Assembly: GCF_021869535.1 (NCBI RefSeq)
Contig: NW_026262581.1
Span: 77,343,955-77,407,954 of the forward strand
Reading direction: 5' to 3'
Source: Mytilus californianus
Taxonomy: Eukaryota > Mollusca > Bivalvia > Mytilida > Mytilidae
Length of the DNA stretch: 64,000 nt
The stretch's first letter is position 1; every line of letters starts with the position of its first letter. Positions 59,575 to 64,000 of this stretch are shown one piece after another. The notes beneath the pieces were generated by a model. It worked only from the letters and a program-made list of their open reading frames with translations. It made no database searches and was not told where the DNA came from. Position numbers and translations under genes: made by a program.

Positions 59575-60150
59575 TAAAATTAAGAATGGAAATGGGGAAT
59601 GTGTCAAAGAGACAACAACCCGACCAAAGAGCAGAAAACAGCACAAGGCCACAATGGGTCTTCAACACAGCGAGAAAATCCCGCACCCGGAGGCGGGCTT
59701 CAGCTGGCCCTTAAACAAAAATGTGTACTAGTTCAATGAAAATGAACGTCACACTAAACTCCAAAACACATAAATGAACTAAAATTAAAAAAAACATACA
59801 AGACTAACAAAGGCCAGAGGCTCCTGACTTGGGACAGGCGCAAAAATGCGGTAGGGGTTAAACATGTTTTGTGAGATCTCAACCCTCCCCTATACCTCTA
59901 GCCAATGTAGAATAAACAAACACTCAGCAATACGCACAGTCAAACTCAGTTTAAAAGAAGTCCGATTCCGATGTCAGAATAGGTAACAAAAGAAACTAAG
60001 CAAAATGACAATGATACATAAATTAACAAAGGAGTACTAGCAGTTACTGACATGCCAACTCCAGACCTCAATTAAACTGATTGAAAGGTAATGTCTTCAT
60101 CATATGGAATTCAAGCACAATCCCTCCCGTTAGGGGTTTAGTATCATACC
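59575..60150 (+). repeat. dispersed mussel-type repeat
   Basis: The left part reads GGGGAATGTGTCAAAGAGAC, GGGTCTTCAACACAGCGAGA and CCCGCACCCGGAGGCGGG. The right part reads CTCCTGACTTGGGACAGGCG, CAACCCTCCCCTATACCTCT and CCTCCCGTTAGGGGTT. I recall both as very common in mussel transcripts. The frame at 59514-59714 ends within it and is not a gene. Confidence 0.55.
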
Positions 60151-60474
60151 ATCATAAAAAAGTTGAGTTATGATTTCTCTACTCTGTATATAACATTACG
60201 GCTGAATTTACCGAAAACATTTATTTTTATTATATAATTTATCTTGATCACCTATTTGTTTTTTTTTTTTTTCTATTTCAGTCAATGTATTGTCATAAAC
60301 AGTTTTTTAATTCCGTAATTGGGTAGAATTTACTTGATTTTACGGTTGTTTTACTGTTATATGATGAAATATAACTTACAAAACTAACACAAATTGGACC
60401 ACCATAAAAACTAAATAATATATTCTTTGTAAACAGTCCTGACTTTTGTAAATATAGAAATGAAAGATATCCAC

Positions 60475-60660
60475 TTCAACTCATTTTTACTTAATCAAAA
60501 ATTGCCATTGAATAAATTCCTTTCAAATCCACCATTTTGTTAAGCCTACACAGGATATTACTCGTCAAAGTATTTTAACAGGAGCAAAACGACGGTTGTC
60601 ACTCGTGGAGAAGGAATTACTGACCCTTCTGCAGCAACAGAGTTTAGCCACCAAACTAAG
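60475..60660 (+). repeat. duplication partner of 52040-52230
   Basis: Same words and order as listed for 52040-52400, then similarity stops at about 60660 and resumes at 62425. Confidence 0.65.
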
Positions 60661-61259
60661 ACAGACTCCTTAGAGTACCAGAGATAGCTTTCAAAAGAAT
60701 TTATTCATGAAGGTAAACAAGTTAAGAATTCGTCTTCAAATCTTTCATTTTGCTTAATAGACTAATGTATATAATAACTAATAATGACTATACTTTTGAA
60801 GTGTGATCATTGCAGGTGTGTTTAACATTAATTCGTTAATTTTAAAGTTTGACGCAAGACTAAAACGGTTTTGTTTTTGTTTTTGTTTTACTGCATTTAC
60901 ACTTAATACTGTTAACGAAGTTGCTGTACATAATCGTCTTTGAAGTACAGCCAATGATTTTAGAGAGTAAGGCGGCATGATATATTATCATTGTATCAAG
61001 TAACTAATTCAGTAACTGCTAGCATTCATTGATGGAGTTTGATATTCTTTAATATTCTTTCGTATTGTCATTTTTAGACATGTGTTTTAACTGTGATTTA
61101 CAAAGTAAAATTGATATCTTAGAGTAATAGTTTATTCCGTACCTTATTAATGTAGTATTTTATAGTAGCAAACTTGTCTTATGAAAGTGATGTAGAAATA
61201 ACTCACACTGTTCTATATAAGGATTAGTTTATAGGTTAGCATTGTATTTAGCCACTTGT
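60661..61259. other. intergenic, nothing recognised
   Basis: AT-rich; the minus-strand frame 60978-60778 has no domain. Confidence 0.45.
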
Positions 61260-61465
61260 TTATTGTTGAAAATTGTACGTTGCAATCAAGAATTCTTTTA
61301 GTTTTTTGTGTTGTTGTTGTGTTATAATTTCACTTATGTATACACAACTCTTTTTTTATTATTTTTTATTCAAAGTCCGATTGACTGAACCCTTACTTTT
61401 ATTTGAATGTACCTGCACCAATTTTGAACTATGAAAGTCACTCGCAAGATTAAATGTATATGTAT

Positions 61466-61714
61466 ATTCATTGATTGATAGGTGTTTAACGCACCTTACA
61501 TACTATTAGCTATTTTGTGGCGGTCACTTTTTATTCGTGGAGGAAAACGGAGTTCTTGGAGAAAGTTTTCGGCATTGAAATTGACATTTCAAGTCAATTA
61601 AAATTGTAGTCGAGCGCACCTGCCACAAGCGGGGTTCGAACTCACAGCCTCAGTATTGACAGGCTTCTGATACAGTAGTTGGACTATCTAGACCAATCGG
61701 CAACCGAGGGCCCC
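61466..61714 (-). mobile_element. tRNA-derived SINE
   Basis: On the minus strand the element starts GGGGCCCTCGGTTGCCGATT. An A-box-like TTGCCGATTGG (complement of 61693-61703) and a B-box-like AGTTCGAACCC (around 61631-61643) are spaced as in a tRNA-derived pol III promoter. Then come GGCAGGTGCGCTCGACTACA, a core, and GTGCGTTAAACACC followed by a short CAATCAATGAAT tail at 61466-61480. Total length is about 250 bases. It is not a tRNA gene, because the cloverleaf is degenerate. It resembles bivalve SINEs that I recall but could not compare. Confidence 0.85.
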
Positions 61715-61719
61715 AAAAA

Positions 61720-63039
61720 AATCATGAAGTTGCGTTATAAAATATATTGATGTATTTTGTATTTGTTCTTTTTTTTAGCCTATCTATTATTTTGGAAGTT
61801 TCATATCTTGTGTACATAAATGACAACGTTATTTTAAAAAGTATCTGAATCTCCATCAATCAAAAGATTTAGAAACTTGATCTGGAACCTAACCTTGAAA
61901 TCTGTAATCGCTGGTTAAATGAAAGGGCTTTATCGGAAATAAGTAACTTCTGAATTATAGGAGTAAAAGGAAACAACAGTAACTAAGAATAATAACTTTA
62001 ATTCCGTGTGATGTAATCTAAACTTATCTAACAGCTGTTAATGTTGTTACCAGTGTCAGTCATGTTTTACATCACTATAACTGCGGTTTCCCTTTCCCTT
62101 TTATTTATTTTCAAAAGTTTTCAAGACGAAACCCAACGTCCTCCAGGGATTTTTGCCTTTAACAAACGGTATTGGTAAGTATTACTATTTCCTTTTTTCT
62201 TTCATATCAAATAGACAATTCTATTTCGAAATTTGCTCAGACGTATCTGTTGTAAATTTCAACGTTACTCGTTATTCTTTTTCTTGTCGGACTTTCAAGC
62301 ATGGTCGTTTATGAATGTTCCGTCGTTTTTAGGTTTAATAATTTTATTTTGCTGCTGTCTTTCCTTTTTATGCTATTTTATGGCTGAAAGTGTTTTAGTT
62401 AATGATTAAGTATTATAAATTATTTGATATGATTTTCACTCGCACAAATTGCTTGATGTCGACGGCATTGAAGATAATGGAGTTACTCAAATAAAACGAA
62501 GATTTACTTGTTTTTTGATTGTTAATAGTACAATGTTGATATCACGTTAACGGAAATCGTAAATTATAACCAACCGTTAATGTCAATGGTTAAAAATGAG
62601 CAAAGATAAATGAGTAAATAAAAATTCTGATTTACCGGAGTCACAATGTTTCTTTTGATTTTTCATAATTGGGTCATAAGTAATCGAAAATATAAGGACT
62701 TTGATATTATATATACTGAAACTTCGAGGATAATTAAATTTGAAATACCCGGGATAGCTGGATTTTACGATATGTTTCTAAAAAAAAAAAAACTGTCGTT
62801 TACAAATATATGTTTTATTACTGTTTAAATTCCAAAATGAAAAATTATGTTTAATACTTCTTGGAATCATCATCGACATAATCACTGTAAGTCTTTATTA
62901 CATTTTGTTTAAAAAACTTGTCGAGTATGATTAAAAATTGGTCGAGTACAGTTCTGACCTTTGGTCGAGTATGGTTCAGACAATGAAACAGGTTAACAAT
63001 AGGTTAAATACATGTCTAGAATCGGTTAATATAAAAATA
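61720..63039. other. intergenic; contains duplication partner 62425-62570
   Basis: The first 80 bases continue the segment shared with 33280-33400. 62425-62570 matches 52250-52400. No credible gene; the frame 62646-62828 is low-complexity. Confidence 0.45.
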
Positions 63040-63190
63040 AGATGTGGTATAAATTTCAATGAAATAACTCTCCACCAGAGACCAAATGACATAGTAATCA
63101 ACAACTAAAGGTCATCGTACGGCCTTCAACAATGAGCCAAACCCATACCTCATAGTTAGCTATAAAAGGCCCCGAAATGATAAATGTAAA
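63040..63190 (+). repeat. dispersed repeat sharing the R5 core
   Basis: GATGTGGTATAAATTTCAAT, GGTCATCGTACGGCCTTCAA and TTAGCTATAAAAGGCCCCGA are the complement of the R5 tail at 27780-27920 and 41260-41405. Confidence 0.65.
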
Positions 63191-63249
63191 ACAATTAAAA
63201 CGAGAAAAATAACGGACTGATTTATATAAAAAAAAACCCAAATATATAT

Positions 63250-64000
63250 ATATAATCGCCAATGGCAGTCAGCAGGGTTTAAGAACATCCGTTGTTCGAC
63301 CTGCTAGTCAAATGCGTTTTGTTAAAATATATTTTTTCACTTTTTTGGGCTTTTGGAAAATGTTGTTTGTGCTGTATTTAGACCCCTTTACCAAAAAATT
63401 TGTTTTGCATGCACACATATAAAAATGCTGTTTTTATCCAACGCAATCATGAGTTTGAACATTGTTTTCAATTTAGACTTGTTTATATTTTTTTTCGTTT
63501 GGGCTTGTATTATATTTGCCTTCGGGTTTATATGATTCGTTCATCCTATTTCGACTCTTCAAAATTCAAGAGTCTATCCTAAATTGAGGTAAATTATATG
63601 GGCTTCCAAATACCGTTTCGATTCCTAACATCACTGAAGAGACATTAATTGTCGAAATGCGGATATGATGTACTAATTTTTGCACCTTTTGTTTGCGGTA
63701 TACCATCTTTCCGCAAGTTTATTGTTTTCTGTTTGATATTAAATTAATATTTAAGATCCATTTTGTTACATCTGGAGATCATTTTATTTGGCAATCGCCA
63801 ATGGCAGTCAGAAGGGTTTTAGACATCCGTTGTTCGACCTGCTACTCAAATGAGTTTTGTTAAAATATACTTTGTCAATTTTTTGGTCTTTTTGAACATG
63901 TTGTGTGTGATGTATTTAGACCCCTTTAACAATAAACTTGTTTTGCATGGTCCAGAAGACCAAAAAAGCGAAAAAGTATATTTTAACAAAACGCATTTGA
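63250..64000. repeat. direct and inverted repeat cluster at the window edge
   Basis: The unit CGCCAATGGCAGTCAG through ACATCCGTTGTTCGACCTGC and AAATGCGTTTTGTTAAAATA to TTTAGACCCCTTTA is present twice in direct orientation (63256-63420 and 63791-63950). At 63958-64000 its middle appears in inverted orientation (GTATATTTTAACAAAACGCA). The spacer 63600-63720 has an R3-related word (GAAGAGACATTAATTGTCGA). The cluster continues beyond the window. Frames at 63353-63582 are inside it and are not genes. Confidence 0.75.

Noticed and set aside
59514-59714. 66-codon frame ending in an Arg-rich stretch
   Set aside because: It lies in a dispersed mussel-type repeat; the Arg-rich end comes from the GC-rich repeat core.
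61631-61703. tRNA gene on the minus strand
   Set aside because: A and B boxes are present but the acceptor stem and cloverleaf are degenerate and a SINE body and tail follow.
1-64000. CRISPR array, operon or prokaryotic defence system
   Set aside because: No regularly spaced identical repeats with unique spacers, no ribosome-binding patterns and no long dense coding; the window is clearly metazoan.

Overview
This window looks like nuclear DNA of an invertebrate animal, most likely a bivalve mollusc and probably a mussel (Mytilus-like). It is AT-rich and has very low coding density, with no operons or prokaryotic signals. It is dense in decayed non-LTR retrotransposons of several clades, short TIR elements, a tRNA-derived SINE, and short dispersed repeats that I recall as common in mussel sequence. 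The mussel assignment rests on memory and was not tested by any search.

The one clearly intact protein gene is on the minus strand at 45904-46896. It is a single-exon, 330-residue Ras-family small GTPase of the RasD/Ras-dva type. All G boxes are present, Asn sits at the Ras Gln61 position, and a long basic tail ends without a CAAX box. A 32-bp tandem repeat lies just upstream of it.

Layout: 0-8 kb holds a broken CR1-like RT, a 380-bp direct duplication and dispersed repeats. 8.3-12.6 kb is a nearly full-length but dead two-ORF LINE on the plus strand. 12.9-24.4 kb is a tandem pair of large units. The second unit carries most of a dead Tx1/L1-like LINE on the minus strand, whose ORF1 lies beyond the unit at 24.6-25.4 kb; the first unit keeps only the start of ORF2. 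25.4-39 kb mixes repeats with three diverged copies of what looks like the last exon and 3' UTR of an unrecognised gene (26.2, 34.6 and 38.2 kb). It also holds a TTAA-flanked TIR element, a second TIR element, a long hairpin and a CRE-containing tandem repeat. 39-45.6 kb contains repeats and minus-strand fragments of a Penelope-like RT. 47-64 kb has no convincing gene. It carries several pairs of old segmental duplications, a TA-flanked MITE, a tRNA-derived SINE sitting inside one copy of a duplicated segment, and an inverted repeat cluster at the right edge.

Most genes here do not work together in a pathway. The content is a gene-poor, transposon-shaped interval around one signalling GTPase gene plus remains of a duplicated gene family. 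No tRNA or rRNA gene, CRISPR array or replication origin was seen.
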